Positions 7,569-15,424 of a stretch of DNA of 16,888 nucleotides are shown here, in pieces. This stretch comes from SG8-30 sp037443885. GTDB taxonomy: Bacteria > Pseudomonadota > Gammaproteobacteria > Steroidobacterales > Steroidobacteraceae. The position numbers and the translations under genes are program-made. Under the pieces are notes generated by a model. The model worked only from the letters and a program-made list of their open reading frames with translations, was not told the origin of the DNA and searched no databases. Where the stretch lies: the NCBI GenBank assembly GCA_037443885.1, contig JBBINN010000055.1:1-16888 (forward strand). The letters are read 5' to 3'. Within the stretch, counting starts at the first letter, position 1. Each line of letters begins with the position of its first letter.

Positions 7569-7835
7569 TCAGCGCTCGCTCGACTTCCCGCGCAGCTGGC
7601 TTCTCCGGCAGTTGTCCACGATCCGCTCCAGCTGCCTCGCATGCATGGTTGCGCTGCGTGGCGAGCTCCAGATGCTCGTAATGCAGAATTCACCACAGCG
7701 ACAGGTTGGATCGTTGTAGGGGCAGTACATCCTTCCCCAGGCATGGCTACCACCGGCTTCGACGGTCCAGCCACGCGCCTCTGCATGGCGAAGCGCCTGC
7801 TCCACTTCCTTCTTCGGGTGTCGCGGTCGCGCCAT
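7569..7835 (-). CDS. HicA-like small protein with cysteine cluster, putative toxin
   Basis: Basic protein of 88 aa. The N-terminal helix (KKEVEQALRHAEARGW, 8-23) followed by VEAGGSHAWGRMYCP (25-39) recalls the HicA pattern of a helix, a strand and a GxH active-site turn (His31). Unlike classical HicA it has a cysteine cluster, Cys38, Cys45, Cys47 and Cys51 (CX6CXCX3C), that could bind a metal. It ends with a helix HARQLERIVDNC (65-76). The ATG at 7835 is preferred because the upstream ATGs at 7877 and beyond fall in the promoter palindrome. The ribosome site is weak. An RNA-cleaving toxin role is inferred from the fold-like pattern and two-gene context only. Confidence 0.68.
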   Translation of the reverse strand: MARPRHPKKEVEQALRHAEARGWTVEAGGSHAWGRMYCPYNDPTCRCGEFCITSIWSSPRSATMHARQLERIVDNCRRSQLRGKSSER

Positions 7836-7855
7836 GCGGAGGGCTCGACGGATGA

Positions 7856-7889
7856 ATGGTAGCCCGATAGTTGTCATATGACAACCATC
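7856..7889 (-). promoter_or_regulatory. Promoter and 24-bp palindromic operator of the HicA-like/HTH module
   Basis: GTTGTCATATGACAAC (7870-7885) is a perfect 16-bp palindrome. It extends to 24 bp (7866-7889) with one mismatched pair. On the minus strand TTGTCA (-35, 7879-7884) lies inside it, with TACCAT (-10, 7856-7861) 17 nt downstream. The predicted start of transcription is about 14 nt before the ATG at 7835. A dimeric repressor bound here would block the -35. Confidence 0.65.
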
Positions 7890-8008
7890 TGCGGGCGGCA
7901 GGCCGGCCCGTGAAGGAAGCATGAGCCGCTACCCGCTCGCGGTCGCAGCTCGCGAACGGCCGGTACCGGATAAATGTTTGAACAGGGCGCAAAGGCGTGC
8001 CCGACGCC

Positions 8009-8031
8009 GAAACGGGGACGGTCCCCGCTTC
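8009..8031. repeat. GGGGAC/GTCCCC imperfect palindrome at gene end
   Basis: CGGGGAC-G-GTCCCCG (8013-8027) is a perfect stem. It extends to a 23-bp imperfect palindrome flanked by GAA and TTC, ending one base before the stop of the radical SAM gene at 8033. It resembles the element at 5861-5878. It may be a dispersed REP-like hairpin; it lacks a strong T-tract. The rest of the 7890-8032 gap holds no gene I can see. Confidence 0.5.
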
Positions 8032-8032
8032 C

Positions 8033-9382
8033 CTACCGCAGGAAGAGACTGTGCTCCTTGCCGCGGTCCACCCAGCGGCTGACGCGCTCGAGGGCGACCG
8101 AGGCGTCCTCGACGTCGTCGTCCTGCTCGAGCTCGGCCGAGATGTTGGCGCGCATCTTCTCGCGGAAGACGTTCACGGACTCGAAGAACGCGGTCATCTG
8201 CAGCACCCACAGGTACATGCCGCGCTCGGTGAGCGCGTAGCCGCGCTCGTCCTTCCTGAGTGCGCCGGACAGGCGCAGCGCGGCGAGTTCGAGCGCCATG
8301 CTCGCCTCGTACCAGGGGCCGAAGCGCCGGCGCATCCACTCGCGGTCCATGCGAAGCCCCAGCAGCTTCAGCAGCATCTCGTAGCGATGGCGCTCGTGCG
8401 TCGCGAGCCGGCGGCCGCGGGTGATGGCCGGCCGGCCTTGCGCGATCATCTCGTGGTACGCGTTCAGCGAGAACGTGGTCGAGTACATCACTCCGTTGAC
8501 GTAGCTGAAGGCGCCGCTGCCGACGCCCACGTAGTCGCCGTTGTCGGCGATGTACTCGTCCACGCCGGAGCCCGTCCCGCGCGAGAAGCACCACGCCGAG
8601 GACGGCGTGAACTCGCCGCGCAGGCGGTCGAGGATGCGGAAGTAGTAGTCGTGCACGCGCCGGCGGTCGAGTCGGCCCATGCGCGCGGTCATCTTGCGCC
8701 GCACGCTGTCGGTCGTCATGAGCGGATAGAACGACACCTGGTTCGCGGCCGAGCCGAGCACCGTGTCGAGGTCCGCCTCGAGGATCTCCGGCGTCTGGTG
8801 CGGCAGGTTGAAGATCATGTCCACGTTGAGCGTCGTGAAGCGCCCGCGCGCGCTCTCGAGCCGCTCGAGGATCTGCGCGCGGCTGCCGTACTTCTCGTAG
8901 CGCTCCATCTCCCTGAGCAAGCCGTCGTCGAAGCTCTGCACTCCGACGGACACGCGGTCCACGCCAGAAGCGACCAGTGTGTCCAGTACGGGTTCGGTCA
9001 GGTCGGACGGGTTCGTCTCGATCGAGATCTCCTCGACCGGGAAGGACTCGCGGATCAGCGCCAGCGTCTCGGCGAGCTCGCCGGCCGCGGAGGTCGGCGT
9101 GCCGCCGCCGACGTACACGCCCGTGAAGCGAAAGCCCGCGTCGCGGTAGGCGAGGATCTCGCGGCGCAGCGCGGCGAAATAGCGGGCCGCCTTGCCATCG
9201 CGGTAGGCGACGCGGTGGAACGAGCAGAACGGGCACAGCACCACGCAGAACGGCACGTGCACGTACAGGAAGGCGCGGCCGTCCGGCGGCGGCACGGGCG
9301 GCTGCCCCGGACCCGCGTCGAAGTTCATCGCGCGGCGCGAGGCGTGGCGGAAGAACGGCAGGAAGATGCGCTCGTACAGCAA
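8033..9382 (-). CDS. Coproporphyrinogen-III-oxidase-like radical SAM enzyme (HemN/HemW-related)
   Basis: Protein of 449 aa. A radical SAM cluster motif CX3CX2C (Cys46, Cys50, Cys53 in VHVPFCVVLCPFC) binds a [4Fe-4S] cluster. It is followed by GGGTPT (92-97), the SAM-binding Gly-rich motif, and by ETNPSDL and VGVQSF, which are typical of the HemN/HemW superfamily. The fourth cysteine of true HemN (CxxxCxxCxC) is absent, since Cys53 is followed by Ser-Phe. It is therefore more like HemW-type, heme-handling or other divergent members than the classical oxidase. The start is TTG at 9382 with GGAGG ten nt upstream; an ATG at 9328 is the alternative. It is a single gene, divergent from the peptidase. 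A role in heme metabolism would fit the cytochromes nearby, but the exact reaction is unknown. Confidence 0.85.
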   Translation of the reverse strand: MLYERIFLPFFRHASRRAMNFDAGPGQPPVPPPDGRAFLYVHVPFCVVLCPFCSFHRVAYRDGKAARYFAALRREILAYRDAGFRFTGVYVGGGTPTSAAGELAETLALIRESFPVEEISIETNPSDLTEPVLDTLVASGVDRVSVGVQSFDDGLLREMERYEKYGSRAQILERLESARGRFTTLNVDMIFNLPHQTPEILEADLDTVLGSAANQVSFYPLMTTDSVRRKMTARMGRLDRRRVHDYYFRILDRLRGEFTPSSAWCFSRGTGSGVDEYIADNGDYVGVGSGAFSYVNGVMYSTTFSLNAYHEMIAQGRPAITRGRRLATHERHRYEMLLKLLGLRMDREWMRRRFGPWYEASMALELAALRLSGALRKDERGYALTERGMYLWVLQMTAFFESVNVFREKMRANISAELEQDDDVEDASVALERVSRWVDRGKEHSLFLR

Positions 9383-9599
9383 GTCGGGTCGGCCTCCGTG
9401 GTCCGGCGATGCTGCGCGAGCGGCCCGCTCGTGTAAAGACTTTCGGGCCGCCGGGCGGCTCCTGGTTTACTCGACACGTTGAGCAATTCTGCTCGGTGTG
9501 TTGGGCAGAGTGACGCGAAACGGGCATGGACCCGGGCGGTCGCGCTCCGCGTGCGTTCCGATTAGCATCGCAGTCCTTTCCAGCGAACCCGTTACCCAC
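9383..9599. other. Divergent intergenic region with a wobble-paired hairpin
   Basis: This is the control region between the radical SAM gene (minus) and the peptidase gene (plus). An 11-bp stem with three G-T wobbles and loop ATTC lies at 9475-9500 (core GAGCA/TGCTC). I see no convincing -35/-10 pair on either strand. Confidence 0.4.
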
Positions 9600-11591
9600 A
9601 TGCCCGTCCGCCACCGCCTTGCCGCAGGCGCCCTCCTGCTCGCCGTCGCAGCGCCCGTCCTCGCCCAGCCCGACCCGGGCCAGGGCCCGGACCCGGCGCT
9701 CGAGGCGATCACACCCTCGGCCGAGCCGGTCGACGTCGGCCTCGCGGGCGAATACCCTGCGGACATCGCCCGCTACATCCTCGCGAACGGGGTGCTCGGC
9801 GCGTCGGTATCGCCGGACGGGCGACACGTCGCCGTCAGGTCGTCGATCACGGGCGTGCGGCAGCTGTGGATCGTGCCCACGGACGGCGGGCCGCCGCGCC
9901 AGCTCACCTTCGGCAAAGGCGTGACCGGCTGGCGCTGGGCGCCGGACGGCCGGAGCCTCATCTACTCCGCCGACAACGACGGCAACGAGCAGGAGGCCTA
10001 CTACCGCATCAGCGTGGACGGCACGCGCGAGCAGCTCGTCGTCGCCGCGCAACGCGGCGCGTTCCGCGTGATGGGCGACGTGCTGCCCGACAACCGCCGC
10101 ATCGTGTTCGCCTCCACCGAGCGCAGCGGCCTCGATTTCGACATCTATATCCGCGACCTCGAGAGCGGCGAGCAGCGCCGCGTCCACGAAGGCCGCCACC
10201 TGTGGTACCCGCAGTCGGTCTCACCTGACGGGCGCTGGCTCCTGATGAGCCAGGCCGTGGGCGGGGACTCCGACAACCTGTTCCTGGTGGACCTCGAGCG
10301 CGCCGAGACGAAGCCGCTCTCGCAGCCGAAGCGGCGCGCCAACCACACGGCGGGCGGCTTCGCGTGGCTGCCGGACGCCTCCGGCTTCTACTTCGCCACG
10401 AACGACGGCCGCGAGTTCGCCGCGCTCGTGCGCCACGACCTGAAGACCGGCCGCCGGACGCTGGTCGCCGAGGCGCCCTTCGACATCCAGAACGTGCGCC
10501 TGTGCGGCCCGGATGGCCGCTACCTGCTCTGGACCACCAACGAGGACGGCTTCTACCGCCTGCACGGCCGCGACCTCGCGGCAGGGCAGCCGCTGGCGGT
10601 GCCGCTTCTGCCGGAGGGTGTCTACGCCGTGTCCTGTCCGCCAGGCAGCGGCGCGGCGTCCATCACCGTGGACGGCTGGGCGACGCCGGGCGACCTCGTC
10701 GTCTGGGATATCGCTTCTGGCAGCGCCCGGACCCTGTGGGCCTCGAACCTCGCCGGCCTCGACCCGGCCCGCTTCGTGCGTCCCGAGAGCGTGCGCATGA
10801 AGGCGCGCGACGGCGTGGAACTGCAGGGCCTGCTGTACCTGCCGCGCACCGACGCCCGCCGCGGAGCAGGGCCGCCGCCGGTCGTGTTCGATGTCCACGG
10901 CGGGCCGACCGACCAGGCCGTCGCGAACTACCGCGGCTACGTGCAGTACTTCCTCAACCGCGGCATCGCCGTGTTCCGGCCGAACGTGCGCGGCTCGATC
11001 GGCTTCGGCCACGGCTATGTCGCACTCGACGACCGCGAGCGCCGCCTCGACGCCATCCGCGACCTCGTGGACATGCTGGCCTTCTTCCGCAAGGACGGCC
11101 GCGTGGACGCGACCCGGGCGGCGGTGCGCGGCGGCTCCTACGGCGGCTACGCCGTCAATGCCGTGCTCGCCGCCTGGCCTGGCGAATTCACCGCCGGCGT
11201 GTCGCTCTACGGCGTGGCGGACTGGGTGACCGCGCTCGAGGTGGCCTCGCCCGCGCTCAAGGCCGCCGACCTGATCGAGTACGGCGACATCGCCGACCCG
11301 AAGTGGCGCAAGTTCTACGAGGAGATCTCGCCCATCCGCCAGGCCGACCGCATCCGCGTGCCTGTCCTGTACTCGCACGGCGTGCAGGACCCGCGGATCG
11401 ACATCTACGAGACGGAAACCATGGTGCGTACGCTGCGCGGGAACGGCGTCGAGGCCCCCTACATCCGTTTCGAGGACGAGGGCCACGGCTGGCGCAAGCT
11501 CGCCAACCAGCTCTTCTACTTCCGCCGCGAGGCGGAGTTCCTGGAGCGGCAGCTCGGCGTGGCGCCACCTGCCGCCGAGCCGGCGCCCTGA
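9600..11591 (+). CDS. Secreted S9 family (prolyl-oligopeptidase-like) serine peptidase
   Basis: Protein of 663 aa. Residues 1-22 form a Sec signal peptide (MPVRHRLAAGALLLAVAAPV, cleavage near LA-Q), so it probably acts in the periplasm or outside. Beta-propeller repeats of the PD40/WD40-like kind follow (SPDGRHVAV, APDGRSLIY, SPDGRWLLM, GPDGRYLLW). A C-terminal alpha/beta-hydrolase domain has HGGP (about 434-437), the nucleophile Ser513 in GGSYGG, Asp597 in GVQDPRID and His629 in EGHGW. The triad is complete. S9C-type members cleave oligopeptides or acyl-peptides. The ATG at 9600 was chosen because it starts the signal peptide; the frame is open upstream to a GTG at 9498. The ribosome site is weak. 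The aldehyde dehydrogenase gene follows 52 nt downstream on the same strand. Confidence 0.9.
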   Translation: MPVRHRLAAGALLLAVAAPVLAQPDPGQGPDPALEAITPSAEPVDVGLAGEYPADIARYILANGVLGASVSPDGRHVAVRSSITGVRQLWIVPTDGGPPRQLTFGKGVTGWRWAPDGRSLIYSADNDGNEQEAYYRISVDGTREQLVVAAQRGAFRVMGDVLPDNRRIVFASTERSGLDFDIYIRDLESGEQRRVHEGRHLWYPQSVSPDGRWLLMSQAVGGDSDNLFLVDLERAETKPLSQPKRRANHTAGGFAWLPDASGFYFATNDGREFAALVRHDLKTGRRTLVAEAPFDIQNVRLCGPDGRYLLWTTNEDGFYRLHGRDLAAGQPLAVPLLPEGVYAVSCPPGSGAASITVDGWATPGDLVVWDIASGSARTLWASNLAGLDPARFVRPESVRMKARDGVELQGLLYLPRTDARRGAGPPPVVFDVHGGPTDQAVANYRGYVQYFLNRGIAVFRPNVRGSIGFGHGYVALDDRERRLDAIRDLVDMLAFFRKDGRVDATRAAVRGGSYGGYAVNAVLAAWPGEFTAGVSLYGVADWVTALEVASPALKAADLIEYGDIADPKWRKFYEEISPIRQADRIRVPVLYSHGVQDPRIDIYETETMVRTLRGNGVEAPYIRFEDEGHGWRKLANQLFYFRREAEFLERQLGVAPPAAEPAP

Positions 11592-11643
11592 AGCGCGACT
11601 GACGCTTCTGCGCCCCGCCTTGACGCAACGACCGGAGCAAGCC

Positions 11644-13074
11644 ATGCGTGACCATCGCCAGCACTACGTCGACGGCCAGTGGCTCGATCCTGTCGCCGGC
11701 CGCGACTTCGAGGTCGTGAACCCCGCCACCGAGCAGATCGCCGGGCGGATCTCGCTCGGCGGCGCCGCGGACGTCGACCGCGCGGTCGCCGCAGCGAAGG
11801 GCGCCTTCGAGAGCTACGCGCGCACCACGCGCGAGGAACGTATCGCGCTGCTCGAGCGCGTCGTCGAGGAATACAGGAAGCGTATGGACGACCTCGCGCT
11901 CGCCATCTCCGAGGAGATGGGCGCGCCGCTGGCCACGATCGCGAAGCCGATGCAGGCGCCCGCGGGCCTCGGGCATTTCGCGACGGCGCTCAAGGTGCTG
12001 CGCGAGTTCGAGTTCGAGAAGGACGTCGGCGGCCTGCGCATCGTCCGCGAGCCGGTGGGCGTCTGCGGGCTCATCACGCCCTGGAACTGGCCGGCGAACC
12101 AGATCGCCTGCAAGGTGGCCCCGGCACTCGCAACCGGCTGCACCATGGTGCTGAAGCCCAGCGAGCTCGCGCCCTTCTCGGCGCACGTGATCGCCGAGAT
12201 CCTGCACGCCGCCGGCGTGCCTGCGGGTGTGTTCAACCTGGTGGACGGCGACGGCCCGACGGTCGGCGCGGCGATCGCCTCGCACGCCGACGTCGACATG
12301 GTCTCCTTCACCGGCTCGACGCGCGCCGGCGTGCTCGTGGACAAGGCAGCGGCCGAGACCGTCAAGAAGGTGTCCCTCGAGCTCGGCGGCAAGTCGCCGA
12401 ACGTCATCCTCGAGGGCGCGCCACTCGAGAAGGCCGTGGCCCACGGCGTGGCCGTGCTGATGAACAACACCGGCCAGAGCTGCAATGCGCCGACCCGCAT
12501 GCTCGTGCCGAGGCGGCATCTGGCGCAGGCGGAAGCCGTCGCGGCCGCTACCGCCGCGAAGGTCGTCGTCGGCGATCCGGCCGACCCGAAGACCGGCATG
12601 GGACCGCAGGCGAACCGCAACCAGTGGCAGCGCTCGCAGGGCTTGATCGAGCAGGGCATCCGCGAGGGCGCGAAGCTCGTCTGCGGCGGGCCGGGCCTGC
12701 CCGAGGGCATCACGCGCGGCTACTTCACGCGGCCGACGGTGTTCAGCGAGGTCAGGAACGACATGACCATCGCGCGCGAGGAAGTCTTCGGGCCGGTGCT
12801 CGCGATCCTGCCCTACGACAGCGAGGAAGAGGCCATCCGCATCGCCAACGACACGCCCTACGGCCTGTCCGCCTACGTCTGGGGCGAGACCGTCGAGCAC
12901 GCCCGCAGGGTCGGCGTGCGCATCCGCGCCGGCAACGTGCACATCAACGGCGCGCGGCTCGACCCGCGAGGTTCGTTCGGCGGCTACAAGCAATCCGGCA
13001 TCGGCCGCGAGTGGGGCGCGTTCGGCTTCGAGGAGTTCCTGGAGATCAAGTCGGTGTTCGAGCCGGCGGCGTGA
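11644..13074 (+). CDS. NAD(P)+-dependent aldehyde dehydrogenase
   Basis: Soluble enzyme of 477 aa, the usual length for the family, oxidising an aldehyde to its carboxylic acid. The complete catalytic set is visible: Asn148 in TPWNWP, Lys171 in LKPSE, the FTGST cofactor motif (222-226), Glu246 in LELGGKSP and nucleophile Cys280 in NNTGQSCNAPTRM. EEVFGPVLAI and a C-terminal GGYKQSGIGREWG also fit the family. The ATG has GGAGC about eight nt upstream; the in-frame TTG at 11620 is less likely. It lies 52 nt after the peptidase, so they may share a transcript, though the functions do not obviously connect. The substrate cannot be told from sequence. Confidence 0.93.
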   Translation: MRDHRQHYVDGQWLDPVAGRDFEVVNPATEQIAGRISLGGAADVDRAVAAAKGAFESYARTTREERIALLERVVEEYRKRMDDLALAISEEMGAPLATIAKPMQAPAGLGHFATALKVLREFEFEKDVGGLRIVREPVGVCGLITPWNWPANQIACKVAPALATGCTMVLKPSELAPFSAHVIAEILHAAGVPAGVFNLVDGDGPTVGAAIASHADVDMVSFTGSTRAGVLVDKAAAETVKKVSLELGGKSPNVILEGAPLEKAVAHGVAVLMNNTGQSCNAPTRMLVPRRHLAQAEAVAAATAAKVVVGDPADPKTGMGPQANRNQWQRSQGLIEQGIREGAKLVCGGPGLPEGITRGYFTRPTVFSEVRNDMTIAREEVFGPVLAILPYDSEEEAIRIANDTPYGLSAYVWGETVEHARRVGVRIRAGNVHINGARLDPRGSFGGYKQSGIGREWGAFGFEEFLEIKSVFEPAA

Positions 13075-13099
13075 GAGTCGTGGCGGCCGGCGGCGCCGG

Positions 13100-13981
13100 T
13101 CAGCTGGCGAGTGATTCGCGCAGCGACTCGACCGCGTGGCCGGTGTGCTCGAGGACGGCCCTCAGCTCGTCCGCGCTCATGCCGAGGCGGTCGAAGGCGG
13201 TCACGCCCTCGCAGCGCGCGAGGTTGCCATCTTCCTCGCGCAGCGCCTCGGCGAGCACGACGCTCGCCACCAGCACGTCGGTGATGTCCGCCGCGCGATT
13301 CGACTGCCGGGCGTAGTCCCGCTGGTGGGCCACGGCCTCGCAGACGACGGCCTCGATGCCCCACTTGGCCAGCACCGCGCGACCAATCGCCGGGTGCCGC
13401 CCGGCAATCAGCTCCGCCGGCAGGTCGCCGTAGGCGATCTCCGCGCCGGGCTCGGCCGAGCGCACGATCAGGTAGAAATGACCGATGCCGTGCACGAGGC
13501 CCGCCAGGAAGACCTTGTCGGTCGGAACCTTCAGCTGCTGCGCCAGCACCTGGCACAGCGAAGCGACCGCGACGCTCTTCTCCCACAGGTTCGCGAGCGG
13601 GCGGGCGACGCTGCGCAGCAGCGGATCCGCCCTGGCCTGCTGGACGGCGAACACCATCGCCACCGAGCGCACGAGGTCGTGGCCGAGCCGCGTGACCGCG
13701 ACCCGCAGGTTCGGCACCGGCCGTCCGGTCGGGTTGAACACCACGGATCCCGCGGTCTGCAGCAGGCGCGCCGCCAGCCGCGGCTCGGAGCCCGCGATCC
13801 GCACGATGTCGTCCGGCGTGCTCGCCGGATCGTCGAGCGCGGCACGCACGCGCAGCACCACGTCCGGGAAGCAGGGCAGGTTGAGCGGCCCCTCTTCGAG
13901 GTCCGAAACGATCCGCTCCAGGAACCGGCCGGCGGGGTCCGTCGCCCTGGCAGGCAGCTTCAGCAACTCGCGGAGTTTCAT
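13100..13981 (-). CDS. HDOD-domain signalling protein
   Basis: Protein of 293 aa. The HDOD domain spans about 30-240. It includes LPCFPDVVLRVRAALDDP (35-52), DDIVRIAGSEPRLAARLLQTA (57-77), the NLWEKSVAVA helix (131-140), FLAGLVHGIGHFYLI (158-172) and HPAIGRAVLAKWGI (196-209). The His-Asp metal pair of true HD phosphohydrolases reads His-Gly here, as expected for HDOD proteins, which are thought to be non-catalytic. Such proteins sit in stress, c-di-GMP and chemotaxis-type signalling. It has no receiver or EAL domain. The ATG at 13981 has no clear ribosome site. It is convergent with the aldehyde dehydrogenase, 25 nt apart. Confidence 0.85.
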   Translation of the reverse strand: MKLRELLKLPARATDPAGRFLERIVSDLEEGPLNLPCFPDVVLRVRAALDDPASTPDDIVRIAGSEPRLAARLLQTAGSVVFNPTGRPVPNLRVAVTRLGHDLVRSVAMVFAVQQARADPLLRSVARPLANLWEKSVAVASLCQVLAQQLKVPTDKVFLAGLVHGIGHFYLIVRSAEPGAEIAYGDLPAELIAGRHPAIGRAVLAKWGIEAVVCEAVAHQRDYARQSNRAADITDVLVASVVLAEALREEDGNLARCEGVTAFDRLGMSADELRAVLEHTGHAVESLRESLAS

Positions 13982-13988
13982 GGGGCGG

Positions 13989-15052
13989 TTATCGGCAGGT
14001 CCGCGCCGGACTTGACGGCGCCCAGGCCGCGCGCTCGACGTCCACCATCGTCCAGCTTCCGTCGAACAAAGCGGGCTCGGGGCCGGAGAAGCGCGCCATC
14101 AGCTCGAACCTGCGGCTCGGGTCGGCCGGCAGCCAGTTGCGCTCCCAGCCTTTCGGCGCCGTCGGGCCCATCCAGAGATCGACGGAGCCGTCGCGGCTCT
14201 TCCGCAGGCCCGGCGTCTGCGACGAACGGCTGGTCGCGGACACCTCGCGGACGAAGGCATGGGTCAGCCGGTCGCAGGCCGCCATCGACCAGTACTGGCG
14301 GATGGGCTCGTTCGGTGGAACGCGCAGCCGGTAGCTCTGGCCGCCTTCGAGCGCGAGGTTCTACGAGGCCGGGAATGCCCAGCGGGTGCCGGGCCGGAAT
14401 GGCGTGTCGAACAGGCGCTCGAACTGCTCGTCGAGCAACGCATGCGCCCTCGCTTCTGCGGCATCGAGCTTCCGGCGTTGCGCCTCGTCCGGCGCAAAGG
14501 GCTTGCCGTTCTCGATGCCGATCGTGCGCAGCGTGTCGATCATCGCGCGGTCGCGCTGCAGCCAAGGTTCGTCTTCGACGACCCTCGCGAGGTGCTCGTG
14601 GTAGCGCGTCGTACGGGATCGTCGAGTCGAAGAGCGCTCCTTGCGCGTCCAGGAGCGTCGTGGGCGGCGCGTTGCCGGCGGCCGCGAGGGGGTGAACGCG
14701 GAGCCGCCGGCGGGACCTCGACGACGATCGGCCCGGCATCCCGCGTGTCGAAGAAGGGCTTCGGATAGATGACTTCGGTGTTAGGCGTCAGGGTCTGGCC
14801 CTTCCAGTCGAGCAGCTCAGACCAGTAGAGGATCAGGTTGGTGCGTCCCTGAATCACCTTGAGCATCGCCTGGTGCATCAGCTCCAGGTCGACGGCGGGC
14901 ATCCCCGAGGTCATCGCCTCGATCGCGCGCCACTTTAACGTGTCGGCGTCCGGTCCCGGCGCCGGTGGCGAGGAGGCGCTTGCGTGGACGGTCCGGCTCG
15001 CCAGCGAACCGGCGGCGGACCGCGCCTGCAGTAGTTTGCGTCGATCGATCAT
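13989..15052 (-). pseudogene. Degraded DUF1254/DUF1214 family gene
   Basis: Reading from the ATG at 15052, family blocks appear in order but in different frames. KWRAIEAMTSGMPAVDLELM through LDWKGQTLTPNTEVIY to VVEVPPA ends near 14705. RLRVHPLAAAGNAPPTTLLD to STIPYDA (to about 14608) is in a second frame. YHEHLARVVEDEPW through TIGIENGKPFAPDE to WAFPAS is in a third, ending at an in-frame TAG (14361-14363). After it, in the same frame, come LALEGGQSYRLRVPPNEPI, then SVDLWMGPTAPKGWERNW and the end. Family proteins have about 95 residues between VEVPPA and the RVxPL block, and about 50 after the FPA block; both are missing here. I infer two internal deletions plus a small frameshift. Intact relatives are often exported proteins of unknown function. 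Confidence 0.82.
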
Positions 15053-15424
15053 GTCTGGCTTCTTCGGTGGTTCGATTCGCGTCCTGGCCAGGAATCGCCG
15101 CCGCGCCGTGTGCGGTGCAGGGCGCTCCCCGGGCCGGTCGAAGATCGCTTGAAGCGCCTGAACGTCGGCCGGTTGGCCGCGAATGGTCCTCGCGCCGCCC
15201 TGGACTTCGGACCGCAGGTCATTCTGGCCCCGGAGGATCCGGTTGCCGAACGACGGCAGCGGCACCATCCGCGAGTCTCGACGGTGGCGCGAACGAAGGT
15301 CCTGCTCGCCCGAGTGCCGTGGCGCGCCATGCAGGAGCTGCTGCGGATCGTGGATGCAGCCGGACTCGAGGAGATCGCCGAAGAGCGTGCGATAGAGGTA
15401 TGACCGAGCGGCGGCCGTCGAACG
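15053..15424. other. Gene-poor stretch with one unassigned plus-strand ORF end
   Basis: No recognised gene lies between higA and the DUF1254 relic. On the plus strand a frame open from about 15110 ends at 15403. Its last 36 or so residues (TKVLLARVPWRAMQELLRIV, then DAAGLEEIAEERAIEV) have protein-like composition, with an amphipathic helix pattern. I do not recognise a family and no clear start or ribosome site is seen. It may be the tail of a lost gene or chance. Confidence 0.25.

Noticed and set aside
7569..7922. Upstream-extended start (7922) for the HicA-like gene
   Set aside because: It would put the promoter and 24-bp palindrome inside the coding region. Similarity to HicA begins at the ATG at 7835.
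7929..10199. 756-codon minus-strand frame
   Set aside because: It overlaps the radical SAM gene in another frame and the peptidase in antisense, and has no recognisable domain.
10221..12993. Long minus-strand frames opposite the peptidase and aldehyde dehydrogenase
   Set aside because: They are shadows: Arg/Ala/Val-rich with no motifs, while the plus strand carries complete catalytic sets.
13136..14695. 519-codon plus-strand frame
   Set aside because: It is antisense to the HDOD gene and the DUF1254 relic, and its second half is Arg/Ser-rich noise.
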